The notes beneath the pieces are model-generated. The model had not been told where the DNA came from. It searched no databases and worked only from the letters and a program-made list of their open reading frames with translations. From the NCBI GenBank assembly GCA_020726505.1, contig JAHLEZ010000018.1, positions 1,302,001 through 1,366,000 of the forward strand: 64,000 nt of DNA, given 5' to 3'. Numbering within the stretch: position 1 is the first letter of the stretch; every line of letters begins with the position of its first letter. Source of the stretch: Leptodontidium sp. MPI-SDFR-AT-0119 (Eukaryota; Ascomycota; Leotiomycetes; Helotiales; Leptodontidiaceae). Positions 37,111-47,107 of this stretch are shown piece by piece. The translations under genes and the position numbers were made by a program.

Positions 37111-37190
37111 CGTGTCCTTCTTCGTACGAAGGTTAATGAAAATTGTCAAGTCGTGTTTGCGTTCCGTGAATCCTCAGATCGTACGAATCG

Positions 37191-37329
37191 TCTTCTTCTG
37201 CTAGTCGCCGACGCAGGGTCCGATCAGTTTGCCTCTCCGGTCTGTCTTTTCCGATTGTCGTCTTCTTCTGCTAGTCGCCGACGCAGGGTCTGATCAGTTT
37301 GCCTCTCCGGTCTGTCTTTCCGATTGTCG
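37191..37329. repeat. Two-copy 70-bp tandem repeat in the copia D leader
   Basis: Units 37191-37260 (70 bp) and 37261-37329 (69 bp) differ by one C/T change and one T deletion. They lie between the 5' LTR and the gag start, where packaging or translation signals of retrotransposons reside. Confidence 0.95.
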
Positions 37330-37380
37330 TCGTACAAAAGTATTGCCTAACTGTTCTGTGGTTATTTAACCACTGATCAG

Positions 37381-37655
37381 TGTTGGTATCTAACCAAGGT
37401 CCGATACCTGATATCAGGGTGACAAAGAATATAACAAGTGAAGTTTGATCAAGTATATTCCGTGTGTCCCTTTCGTACGAAAGGGAAAGCTACCTTAAAT
37501 ACATCAAGTACTAAACCCCGTAGCTCGTATAAGCATTACTCGTACGAAACCAGGAGGCAAGGTATGAAACCAAGCTTCATCTCGGCCAGGAGAGACGACT
37601 ATCTTTGGAAGCTGTCAGAGTAAGAGAATGCCCCTCAGCTAAGGCTATCCCAACA
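37381..37655 (-). repeat. 5' LTR of copia D
   Basis: 275 bp, no difference from the other LTR seen by eye. It contains the same CCCTTTCGTACGAAAGGG palindrome. Confidence 0.95.
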
Positions 37656-38763
37656 ATTATAAAACTCTTACTAACGAAAAGGTATAATTTGATTATATCT
37701 ATTATTAACGATTCTAGAGGCCTACGTAGTCTTAGTAACACTCTTGAGCCTCTATATATCTCCTCCTTCGTCTAATAAGTGTTTTTCGTAAAGGTGCCGC
37801 TTCGTATTATTGAGGGTGTTAGCGTTGAAGTGAAAATCTAAATTTTGGCTAAAAGCCTTATCGTGATAACCTATAAAGTAAGCTTTTGATTCTGTAGATT
37901 TAGGTGAGGATACATACAAAGTTTGTAGTACTAATACGTTAAATTACTAGCTTTAATAGTATTTAAGAGAGTATATCTAAGCTTTTATACCTATAAGGTT
38001 TTAGCTTTCTTTAATACGCCAGTAAGTACTATTCCCCTAGGGAACTTACGAGGGAATGGCTTCCGATTATCAAAAAGAGGCTCTCTAAAATCGTATAGAG
38101 AGTAGTCTGCCTTCAGGCTCTCGTTATAAGGGTTGTGAGGGTTATTGGAATCATTGTAAGTTAGTTTGAGTCGTTTATATTTGTCCCGAATGACTTTTGG
38201 CTCTAGAACAGTAACATTAGGCGTTGGCTTAGCCATTATAGTTACTAAAACGTTCGGGACAACTCGAGGAGGTGCAGCAAGTGCTCGTGTATCTTCGTCG
38301 TCGACAAGGTCGATAGGGGACGCGTGCGAAGAAGCCATATTAATGGTGTTATAGTGATAATTAATCAAATATTAAAGGTTAACGCGAAATCCCCTTAATA
38401 ATCCAGGTCACGCCTGCGGGTGCTTAGTCACGATTTCAGCCAATCAGAAGCCTTCATTTGGCCTTAGCGAAGCGGCCGCCCCTACCAAAGCATACCCAGG
38501 GCATTAAAACACTACCCAAAAGTAGTCATTATTACCTTAAAACTGACTCCAAAATCATTAAAAAAAAATATCTGAACTTATTAGCAACTGATCAAAATAT
38601 CTCCAACTGACTGGCTTATCTAAGAATCAAACCGAACTGACTTATTAGGGTTGAAGAGCGCAGCTGATTTAGTTGGCTTAACTCAACTGACTTGTTGGCC
38701 AGCCTGAAGACTGGGGATTAGCCATGAAAGGCTGCTGGGGGAAGACTCTAGATATCCCCTTAA

Positions 38764-40800
38764 CTGCCGTACGAAACACACTTTTTACAGGGGGGTGGAC
38801 AGCCTGTGAGGCCTCCTGTAATTTAGCGAGGAACACCAAAAATTGCGCTTTGCACCAAAAGTATCGATTTTCCCACCTAAATTCAAGCTATTCTATGATA
38901 TAACGCAAAGCAATCTGTTTTTTTACAAAGTGCAACCTCACATTGCTTACACCCATACATTGTAGCCTTTCTTTTAGTAGTTCGGCCAATATTAACTGCC
39001 AAATCACCTAAAGCAATCCTTTTTGGTGGGGGACTGTCACCAAACCTCACTCCTTTACAAGCAACGCAGTCTACTCTCCTTTGTGCTGTTGTCATTTTAA
39101 TCAGCTCATGGGAATGAACCGGGACCTCTACCGTAGCTCCAGATAATTGTGAAATACGTCTCTTCCGTGAGTCCGGTGCATTACGTCCCATGGCAATTAA
39201 TGCGTCCACCACTTGTAACCGGAAATCGTCTTGTGAACGGAGGGAAACGTTTTTGAGCTCGTAATCGCTGTATCGACTGATTAAGTAACAGTTGGAAAGG
39301 ACAACCAATAGCATATATTGGTGGAGAGCTTGAATTGGCCCTCGCCGAATACGTCTAAGGCCTCCATTATGCCCATGAAGTTGATCCCCTAAATCGACGG
39401 CTCCCATATGGTGGTTGTAGGCGTCGTATAGCTCTGGGATTTTGAGTGCCTTAGTAGGTTGATTTCCGAATGGAGCCCGGGAGACTTTTGCATTACCGGC
39501 TGTCTCTTTTGGCCGTTTTCGTACCCGTAAAACCGTGCTTTTACCATCCCAGAATGTTGACATAGCTAGGGCAAAAGCCGAATCTTGGAAGCCCACATGA
39601 CATACAGTTTCCGACTTAGTAGGGATGGCGACTGTTGTCCCCCATGGCATCGCATTAGCTCCTTTTTCCCGCGTTTTCTTGAGCTTTACAATGTCTTCAT
39701 GGACACCTGATGACGTCCTGCACGTACCGGTAGCTGCAAAGCCGTGGGACCTCAAATATTCGAATAATTGAGTGGAGGTAAAGAGGTTATCAAGGTAGAC
39801 GTGGTATGAGGCCTTTGGTAGTTGTGCAAGAAGGGTTGGCACCACCGATTGAGTCGCGTTAAGTCCATGAATCTTAGAAACTCCAAAAGCACCACCTTTC
39901 TTCCCTGGTTGGTAGTAAAGCCACCGGAGAAAGAAGCCACGCTGTGCAGCAACCCAAATCTTGATTCCGGTAGGTGTTGGCTTATTTGGAATCGTCGTAA
40001 TAGCTTTTGATCTTCCCGTATATCGAGCCATAGCTTCGTCAATTGCTAATTCCTGGCCAGGTTTCCACAGTCTTAAGTTGACTGTTTGAATATGACTATT
40101 CAGAGGTTCCGTCTGTTAAGATATTAGTATTACACACTCAAAATAGGTGGGGAAATTACTCTTTGAAACAGGTGAATACGCTCTTCATTACATACTCGGA
40201 AGCGCCGCCGTAAAGCTTGGAATCGATTTCGCCCAAGGACCTTGGAAATAGGGTGAAAAGGAGCTAATGGGCTTGTATTCCAGTAGTCGTCGACCTTATT
40301 TAGGGGGTAAACCGTCATATAAATACACACAGCGAAGTAGAGATAGATTTCCAGTCGACAAGTCTCATACCAGTCCTTTACACGCGAATGCGGCTTCAAC
40401 TCATGAGGCTGTAAAGCCGGCTGGTAAGAGTTTGTAGCCAAAACGATTGCGTCAATCATGTCTTCGTTGTAATATTGAGTGAAAAGGGTAATAGGATCGT
40501 CTGGAGAGCAGTTCTCAGGTAGGTGAACCTCAAAGTCAAAATCATCGATTTCCATTGGTTTGAATTGAGCCCCTCTTGTATGCAAAGGCTCTGCAAGTGG
40601 TCTTAAGGTACCCGAGTCAGTAGGGTCTGGAATCGCAGTCTCCGGCATTGTGTTTACATTGAAAATAGGATTATTTGGTAGTAAAAGAGGGGTTCTTAAT
40701 GTTGTTTATTGATCCAGGCCTGCTGGCGCACAGCCCGTAGTACAGGCAACCTTAGCGCCCCGCTTCAGCGCTGCACCCTGGAAAAGTGTGTTAACGGCAG
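38764..40800 (-). mobile_element. piggyBac-type transposon, probably intact
   Basis: A 2037-bp element lies between two TTAA sites (38760-38763 and 40801-40804), the piggyBac target. Inner termini CTGCCGTACGAAACACACTT (left) and CTGCCGTTAACACACTTTTC (reverse of right) share CTGCCGT, and ACACACTTTT after a short indel. It contains one spliced transposase gene without stops. No RIP signature is visible. Confidence 0.85.
38883..40648 (-). CDS. piggyBac-family transposase (DDE_Tnp_1_7)
   Basis: Two exons: 40648-40160 and 40112-38883, joined over a 47-nt intron (GTAATT...ATACTAAT...AACAG, 40113-40159). Both exon lengths are multiples of three, giving 572 residues from the ATG at 40648 (MPETAIPDP). 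The splice restores LFQR-TEPLNSHIQ and the family signature LWKPGQELAIDEAMARYTGRS, whose Asp is a catalytic candidate. Other motifs: LDNLFTS (second Asp) and NHHMGAVDLGDQL. A C-terminal cysteine cluster (CVACKGVRF ... YGCKQCEVALCKKTDCF) matches the family's zinc-binding tail. It excises and inserts DNA at TTAA in the nucleus. Domesticated relatives exist, but intact termini and TTAA flanks favour a transposon. Confidence 0.93.
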
Positions 40801-40804
40801 TTAA

Positions 40805-41024
40805 GGGGATAGTGCACCCTAGCCCAGCAACAGCCAACGGCTCGAAATACCTGAGTGCGAAGACTGCGACAGGCCATCACTAACCAATTTATTAATTGCG
40901 TACCTAGTGTGGTTATAGAATTATCGTCAAGTGAAGGTGGGGCAAAATACCGAATTTTGGTGGGGAGTCGATTCCGTCTCAAACTTAAACCGGAGGACTG
41001 TATTTACTTCATCTGACTTTCATC

Positions 41025-41059
<35 letters not shown>

Positions 41060-41265
41060 GGCAAGGAATTCAATTACTAGGAATTTCACTGAATAGCTTC
41101 TTCAATTTGAGATATTTGAAAGTAATCATTAACGCAGCATGATGTGGCGACTTCGCCTCGCCAGAGGAAGTGAAAGGCCCTAGAAGTTGTACTGTAGAGA
41201 TATAGCAAATATCATTGCGATTCAGAACTTGTCTCCAAGTGCTCAGGTCAGAAAGTAAACCTTTT
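40805..41265. other. Intergenic with a 31-nt A tract
   Basis: No gene is seen. An uninterrupted run of 31 A occupies 41026-41056 and is followed by GGGGGC; it could mark a retroposed 3' end. The sequence left of it, back to the piggyBac target, is non-coding. Confidence 0.6.
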
Positions 41266-41447
41266 TACTTCGTATTAAGGGTAAAAAATGTACATTCGTT
41301 ATTTGTGCATTTTACCTAGCCTTACTTATTTAAGAAGTAAAGTATTATGAACTTATAAGAGAATTCGCTATAGAAACCTGGATTTGTAGAATTATTTAGA
41401 AGCCGCACGGATAGTGAATGTACATTATTTTTAATATATACCAAGTA
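41266..41447. mobile_element. 182-bp MITE, copy 1
   Basis: Left end TACTTCGTATTAAGGGTA and right end (reversed) TACTTGGTATATATTA are imperfect inverted termini. An internal inverted pair ATGTACATTC/GAATGTACAT is also present. It matches 48507-48688 over its whole length and has the same size. It is non-coding. Confidence 0.8.
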
Positions 41448-41450
41448 CTT

Positions 41451-41498
41451 CCCCCGCCCCTTTCGGTGAGGTGGACCACCACCGAAAGGGCCTGGGGG
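41451..41498. repeat. GC-rich hairpin
   Basis: A perfect 11-bp stem CCCTTTCGGTG/CACCGAAAGGG (41458-41468 and 41480-41490) has an 11-nt loop, itself nearly palindromic (GGTGGACCACC overlaps it), and is extended by CCCCC/GGGGG. It lies about 160 bp upstream of the TRK start codon. Confidence 0.8.
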
Positions 41499-41656
41499 CC
41501 ACGATTTTTCGCTAAGGGGTAGCTGAACGCCGGGCAGAGCTAACGAAGTAAGGTTAAAGCCGATGATTACCTAGTAGCTCATAATAACCGGTTCGTCTGA
41601 TATCTCTCAACTAATCCTCCTATGCCTCGATCCTGAGCTCTCCCACCGCGAACGAG

Positions 41657-44113
41657 ATGGCCGGCCCTCGCATGCGACTCAAGTTCCAGCCCTTTACTAG
41701 GCCCGTTATTCGAGTCGGTCGCCTTATACGTCGTAATTTGCCTCCGCTGAACTTCATCACTATCCATTATATCTACTTCATTGGCATGAGCCTCGTATCG
41801 GCTATCGTCTTCTGGGCCTCTGCGACCCCGTTCAGGAGCGTGAGTTTTACTGACTCTCTCTTCTTAACGACTAGCGCGATGACCCTTGCGTGAGTTTTCC
41901 ATATATACCTGTCTGGTGAAGGTCAGCTAATCACCGTAACAGGGGTCTCAATACGGTCAACCTGTCGACATTGAACACCTTTCAACAATTCATTTTATTC
42001 TTCCTTATTATCATCGGTTCCGCCATATTCGTCTCTGCATTTGTCGTCCATGTCCGCCGCAAGGCATTTGAGATCAAATTCAAGGCCGTCGTCGAGAGGG
42101 AACGGCAAAGACACCAGAGACCCCGTCGCTTTTCAGCAAGCCGACCCGCCTCGCGCAGTCGGTCAACGAGAAGTGAGCGAGGCAGAGTTTTGGAAGAAGC
42201 AAGGGAAGAGCAAACATCGAGACCGTATGAATTACAGTTGCGGGACTCTCATGGGCAGAATGAATCGCTTGGTCATGAGCCTCGCGCAGATATACCAGGG
42301 ACACTGAGTGACGAGGCCACTGAGAGTCCCAATACAGTCAAAAGACCACCCTTGGATGGTCATGAGGACGTTCCAGATACACCCCATCTCCAAGATGCTG
42401 CAAGGAAACAAAACCGCGGTCCAGGCCAAGACCACATCACTTTCGTTCCGGGCACAATATATCGTGCTGCGACCACTGGGACGGAGACTAATGGAATTTA
42501 TCAGCATTCTAGGCTCCTTTCCATGCAAGGAGTTGGGGCCCGATCTACCGCTAGTCTGCCCCAATGGCTACCATCTGGGGCTGCCAAAATGCGCTCGCAA
42601 TCGCCTCCCGCCCACGCCGATTCACACACTGACAAGTATTTCCCATCATCTGGATTTATTGCCCGAAATTCTCAATTCTATAACCTTGGTGAGGCCGAAC
42701 GGGAGCGATTAGGTGGAGTGGAGTATAAGGCTATCCAGTTGTTATCTGTCATAGTTCCTCTTTACTTTATTCTATGGCAGCTACTTGGCTGCTTGGGTAT
42801 CGGTGCTTATGTTGCCAATAATAGAGCCGATACTACTCGGAAGAATGGGTTAAATCCCTTGTAAGTGCTCTCTCTAAATCTCACTGCTGTCCGCCTTATC
42901 TCTGTTCCCATTCCAGCCATTCACAACCATCATTCCCTGCGATGTTGATCTCTGGACATCTCTGAAGCTAATATTTTCAAAGCTGGGTTGGTGCATTCAA
43001 CGCGGTATCCGCATTTAATAACTCTGGAATGTCCCTCCTCGACGCCAATATGGTTGCCTTTCAAACCAGCATCTATATGCTGATTACCATGGGTCTCCTT
43101 ATTCTCGCTGGCAATACCTGTTACCCGATTTTCCTCCGCCTCCTTATTTGGACACTGCTCAAGCTGATACCCAAGAATCAAGCCTGGAGTGATGACCGCA
43201 ATACTCTACGGTTCCTGCTTGACCATCCGAGGAGATGCTATACCAACCTCTTTCCTTCACAGCATACCTGGTGGCTCCTTATTTCAATTGTAGTACTCAA
43301 CGGGATCGACTGGATTGCTTTCGAAGTCTTGAATGTGAGGAGTAGACCGTATTGCAAGGAGTAGTGCACTGCTGACATACCTTCCGTCTCCAGATCGGCA
43401 ATGCGTCCATTACGGCTCTTCCCAAAGGCATACGAGTTCTCGACGGGCTCTTCCAAGCGCTGGCTGTGCGTTCCGGCGGCTTCTACGTCGTGCCTATCCC
43501 ATCTATTCGCATTAGCTTACAAGTCCTGTATGTTGCTATGATGTATATCTCTGTCTACCCAGTCGTCATTACCATGCGTAATTCAAATGTTTACGAGGAG
43601 CGCAGTCTGGGTATCTACGCCACGGACCCAGGGTATACTAAAACCAAGCAACGAGGGTCGTTCTTCGGCGTGCTAAAGCGACACCTAACAGACCAAGGGC
43701 CTCAGCCGGAAACCAAGGGATATTTCGTGCGGCAACAGCTGCGCGCTCAGCTTGCGCACGACCTATGGTGGATCGTGCTTGCGATTTTGCTAATCATGAT
43801 CATTGAGACGGACCAGTTTGAGCGTAATCCAGCCGCCTTCTCCGTCTTTAACGTCATTTTCGAAGTCGTCTCTGGATATGGATGTGTAGGTATTTCACTG
43901 GGGGTGCCCAATGATGCTTACAGCTTTTGTGGCAGTTGGCACGTATTGAGCAAGTTGGTATTATGTGCAGTCATGCTTAGAGGCAGGCATAGGGGACTTC
44001 CTGTTGCTATTGATAAGGCGATCTTGCTGCCAGGGGAGAGTCAGCACACAGCCGAGGAAGAGGACGCGCAGATCAGATTAGAGAAGTCTTTGACTAGAGG
44101 TACAGTCGTTTAG
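41657..44113 (+). CDS. TRK1: TRK-type potassium transporter
   Basis: Four exons: 41657-41889, 41943-42860, 42983-43334 and about 43394-44113. Introns have donors GTGAGT, GTAAGT and GTGAGG, with CTAAT branch points visible in the first two. All phases agree, giving 740 residues. The four pore loops of the TrkH/TRK family are visible: TSAMTLAGLNTVNL across intron 1, FNAVSAFNNSGMSLLD, ALAVRSGGFYVVP and VVSGYGCVGISLG. Each pore Gly binds K+ in the selectivity filter. A long hydrophilic loop (about residues 115-330, Arg/Ser/Pro-rich) separates the first and second pore units, as in fungal TRK proteins. It sits in the plasma membrane and takes up K+ driven by membrane potential. It is convergent with the antiporter downstream. 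At 740 residues it is shorter than yeast Trk1, as in many filamentous fungi. Confidence 0.95.
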
Positions 44114-44622
44114 GCTGGATCTATGACACCTTGCATTTAAGCCTTGTGCGCTCTTGTGCGTAGAACTTTCCTAATTTTACCTCAAGGGGCGAGTACTATT
44201 TAATGGAAATGTGAAAAAATTCGTAATTCCACAAGCTATATGATTTGCCAATCTTATAAACCAAGCGATCGTAGGTGCTCTTTTTCCAAGGGCAAAACTG
44301 TGACCTGCGTTTCTGTCAAAAGCCGCAGTATGTTCTTCCCTATCTTCCTTTCTCCCTCCTGGTAATCTGAAACACCAGCGGCGCTTCGTAACTAAGGAAG
44401 CTGCAATCCGATCGGATGGTTCTGTAGAAAGTACTAGAAGGTGTGTTGCACAGGCTATGGTTCAGTGTATTGCATTGAATGTTGGCTGACTATTTACAGT
44501 CGTAGGGAGCCCATATATATGTAGGCGCCACAGGCTGGCCCCAGTCACCCAATATTCCAACAAGGTAACTAATAGAATCAATAAGTTTATATATTGACCA
44601 GCTTCGAACTTCATAATCTCAT
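44114..44622. other. Convergent 3' intergenic region
   Basis: About 510 bp between the TRK stop and the antiporter stop. It must hold both 3' untranslated regions. No other gene is seen. Confidence 0.6.
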
Positions 44623-46356
44623 TTACAGCTTATTCGAGAGGCGAATTGTCCCATACGGCATAGCAAGCGGTGTTGCAGGACCGGCAGATTCATTCAAGGG
44701 TGTAAATTCTGAGCTCTTGCCTGGAGTAACAGAGCCTCTAATACAGTAACTTGGACTGGCCGAAGCTGGTGACAAGGTGTAAGTGCTCGTAGGAGTCGAC
44801 TGGCCGAATATTTGGCGCCATTTGGGGCGGCCGTCCACTTCGGGCTCTGTCCCTTCCAGTCCACATAACGGCCGGGATCCGGAATTGCCGGTAGAATTGA
44901 ACGCTTGTGACAAAACCTGGGGGAGGTGGAAGCCTATTTTGGCAAATGGAATACTGAGCCCATGAACAAGCTGTAGTTGTTAGCATATCATGATATAAAT
45001 TGGTGCAGTGGATGAATTCTTACGATGCTACAGACTGTAAGGAACCAGACAACAACAGTCATGACCTCCGCAAGGACTGCAGCATCGGCCCGTTGCAGGC
45101 CGTTCTGGTCGGTTACTCCATCTAGGAAGTCCAGGCCGATATACAAGTAAAATATAGCGCTGACACCAATTGGGCCAAAGAATCCCATGAAAACCGCTTG
45201 ACGCTTCTCCTCAATTTGATGGATGAATTTGTGCAAAGCAAATACTATTGGCAGGCGGCGCAGCAATAAAATAAGGATGCCGAGGGAAATAAGGCGGTAT
45301 ATAGGAATGATGTCGTTGTGTAGGAATTTTGGCCATGGACAGATGGCACCAAACCACATAAAGATGGAAAGATTGAGCAACATATCAACTGTAGGCTGTA
45401 GAGAATCGTCGAGAGTCCTCAAGCGGAACCAGTCATCCCATGTAAACACATTACCAGCGATAAAGCAGGCTAGTACGTCGTCACTACCGATCAAGCCGCA
45501 ACTGCCGACGATGAAGACGGCCAATGCGATAGCAAAGACCAGAAAACTTTCCCGGTCCACAAAATTCTTCTCCTCGGTCCAGTGGAGAAGTTCTCTTGCG
45601 ATCCAGCCTATGACTGCACCATATACTACACTTAGCAGGACCACATATATCCATGTCTCTCCAAGCCAAAGACGCATCGCCTCTTGGGTCCCTTTTGTCT
45701 GCCCAAGATTCTCCTCACCCGTATATTTGATGACATAGAGAGCCAAAAACAGAAAGGGGTATCCAAGACCATCATTTGCTCCAGACTCTGCGATGATGAT
45801 CTTTTGAAGGCCTTTAGGCACATTCTTGTCCGCGAATTTGCCCTTGACTATGCCACTACTCAGGACGGGATCTGTCGGTGTGACACAAGCGCCGACAGCC
45901 AAGGCATGCAAGAAAGGAATGTTCGGAACCATTGCCCAAATAACCATGCTACTAAAAAGCCACATGCAAGTCATTATTGGGCCAAGTAGCATTAGTAGTG
46001 ACTTCCATTCGGCTTTCAGGTATCGACTGGGCAACTGAACACCCGCGAGGACTAATTGTACGCCGAGAACAAGACGACTGAAGTTGAGTGTGATAGAATT
46101 GAGATTGGCGACAGAACCCTGAGCATAATTCAGTGGGTCTATAAAGTTCAAGCCATATGGGGAGAATGTAACTCCAGCTAGCAATGAAATCACTACAACT
46201 GGTAAGCCTTGGTGAACCCCGTTGATACTATGAATACATACAGGCTTCAGAGAGGTACAGTTTCTCTTTGAGAAGGTAGGATACCAGTCCAAAGAGCGTG
46301 ACGAAGCCACCAAGCACCCAGCACACAGTGTTGAAGCTTGTAGGGGCGAGCGCGGG
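44623..46356 (-). CDS. NHA1: Plasma-membrane Na+/H+ antiporter (CPA1, Nha1/Sod2-like)
   Basis: Three exons: 46356-46242, 46198-45024 and 44970-44623. Introns are 43 nt (GTATGT...ACCAG) and 53 nt (GTAAGA...GCTAACAACTACAG). Phases match, giving 545 residues from the ATG at 46356 (MPALAPTSFN). Conserved CPA1 motifs include SLLAGVTFSPYGLNFIDP in the N-terminal helices, ACVTPTDPVLSSGIVKGKFA, the ion-binding ESGANDGLGYPF and CLIGSDDVLACFIAGNVFTWD. About 12 hydrophobic segments end in VHGLSIPFAKIGFHLP, followed by a roughly 100-residue Ser/Thr/Pro-rich tail. That tail is much shorter than in yeast Nha1. It exports Na+ (and perhaps K+) in exchange for protons. It lies tail-to-tail with TRK1, so the pair may set intracellular K+/Na+. 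Confidence 0.95.
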
Positions 46357-46867
46357 CATGTTGGCGAGAAACCACGAGTTGACCGCACGAGAACACGAAC
46401 GCACCCTCAACCGGGCTATTTTGACGTATAAAAGTATTTGGACAGGCAAATTCAGTTGTAACGAGATGACACCTGGCAGGGGCTCGAGAAGAATAGTTTT
46501 GCGTTGCTGTAGGGAATTGCGATCGACTTGAACCTCGTACTTTGTTTTGTACCAATATTCGGGGAGCTGGTGGATGACATTGTGATAGGGATAATGTCTT
46601 ATCGGAAACGATCATACGCCAAAGATAGCCAAGAGAGTCCAATCACAGGCCACTGATCCAGCATTCGCTTAGGTATGTGCAGGGAATACCAGGCTCACCG
46701 CATGTCGTTTTTGTTCAGGTGCGCATGTCATGCAACCGCGATCGGCGCACCCGTAATGTATTGGTTTAACGGGCTGCTGTTGTGAGAATCCCAGTCGTCC
46801 TGGAATGCTGCATTTTTGGCGAGATTTTCAACTGAAATAGGATTCAAGTTAACTTGCAAACGCGTGC
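46357..46867. other. Upstream region of the antiporter gene
   Basis: Non-coding as far as I can tell; presumably the antiporter promoter. No specific site can be supported. Confidence 0.5.
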
Positions 46868-47107
46868 TCAGTCTCCGATTCTGATGAGTGTTGACCATGG
46901 CGGAAGAAAACCGAAATCATCCGGCAGACTTTGGATTTGGAGCTGAAGGTCAGCGACCTCCGGAGTGAGTGGAGAAGGATCCCAAACCCCCACCTTCCTA
47001 GATAAGTCTAAGCAAGTAACCGAGGGCTGAACACTCAATTCTCGTCCATATTTATTTCTTAACGCGTCTTCCGCGGGAAGATAGGGAGATTTAAAGCTAG
47101 TAAACAT
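46868..47107 (-). CDS. Possible small hypothetical protein
   Basis: A 79-residue frame from an ATG at 47107 (MFTSFKSPYLP) to a stop at 46868, with normal composition, no domain and no hydrophobic segment. It could be a real short gene, an exon fragment or chance. Nothing around it helps decide. Confidence 0.25.
   Translation of the reverse strand: MFTSFKSPYLPAEDALRNKYGRELSVQPSVTCLDLSRKVGVWDPSPLTPEVADLQLQIQSLPDDFGFLPPWSTLIRIGD

Larger units (their letters stand above)
30069..37655 (-). mobile_element. Young, apparently intact Ty1/copia element D
   Basis: Two 275-bp LTRs, identical as far as I can read (both translate to the same 61-residue frame), start TGTTGG and end CCAACA. A perfect 5-bp duplication ATTAT flanks the element (30064-30068 and 37656-37660). 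It is 7587 bp with one uninterrupted gag-pol on the minus strand, so the 5' LTR is 37381-37655. A spliced antisense gene lies between pol and the 3' LTR. Base composition is normal, with no RIP signature, although it sits inside a RIP-damaged hAT element. It is therefore much younger than its host. CGTACG motifs pepper the whole length. Confidence 0.95.
30069..37655. promoter_or_regulatory. Dispersed CGTACG palindrome array across copia D
   Basis: Hand reading finds about 50 exact CGTACG sites in 7.6 kb, mostly within TCGTACGA or TTCGTACGAA, plus about 20 near-matches (TCGTACA, TGTACGA, CATACGA). One site is expected per 4096 bp. They occur in LTRs, leader, gag-pol in all three frames (read as Ser-Tyr-Glu/Asp, Arg-Thr-Lys/Asn or Val-Arg-Lys) and in the introns and exons of the antisense gene. 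Typical gaps are 50-250 bp. Adjacent hAT, piggyBac and host DNA have almost none. Binding by an element-encoded or host factor is inferred only. Confidence 0.85.
28560..38338 (-). pseudogene. hAT transposase, interrupted by copia D and RIP
   Basis: The N-terminus begins at an ATG near 38338 (MASSHASPIDLVDD, then a basic stretch with KVIRDKYKRLKL) and runs to about 37661. The frame then resumes at 30068 after the copia insertion. A well-preserved block at 28858-29079 (PLFRLTKDLESN...ALWETLLCFKYLL...FNDHKGIQQSITLA) matches the part of fungal hAT transposases before the C-terminal dimerisation domain. That domain should lie at about 28560-28700. Stops in between are mainly TAA/TAG. The intact protein would cut and paste the element in the nucleus; this copy cannot. 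Confidence 0.8.
28099..38706 (-). mobile_element. hAT transposon, RIP-damaged, carrying copia D
   Basis: The inverted termini CAGGCTGGCCAATAAGTCAG (left) and CAGGCTGGCCAACAAGTCAG (reverse of the right end) differ at one base. They are flanked by 8-bp duplications AAGACTAG (28091-28098) and AAGACTGG (38707-38714), the hAT hallmark. Subterminal regions carry many ACTGACT/AGTCAGT repeats, the usual hAT transposase-binding context. Without copia D and its duplicated ATTAT the element is about 3.0 kb. Its transposase is on the minus strand and full of stops. Confidence 0.9.

Noticed and set aside
36697..37293. 198-residue plus-strand frame
   Set aside because: Shadow of the gag region on the opposite strand. 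It crosses the leader repeat and has no domain.
30069..37655. CGTACG array as a CRISPR or satellite array
   Set aside because: The sites are short palindromes in otherwise unique coding sequence with irregular spacing; there is no repeat-spacer structure.
44623..44986. Two overlapping minus-strand frames as separate genes
   Set aside because: One is the third exon of the antiporter, joined by the 53-nt intron 44971-45023; the other is its shadow.
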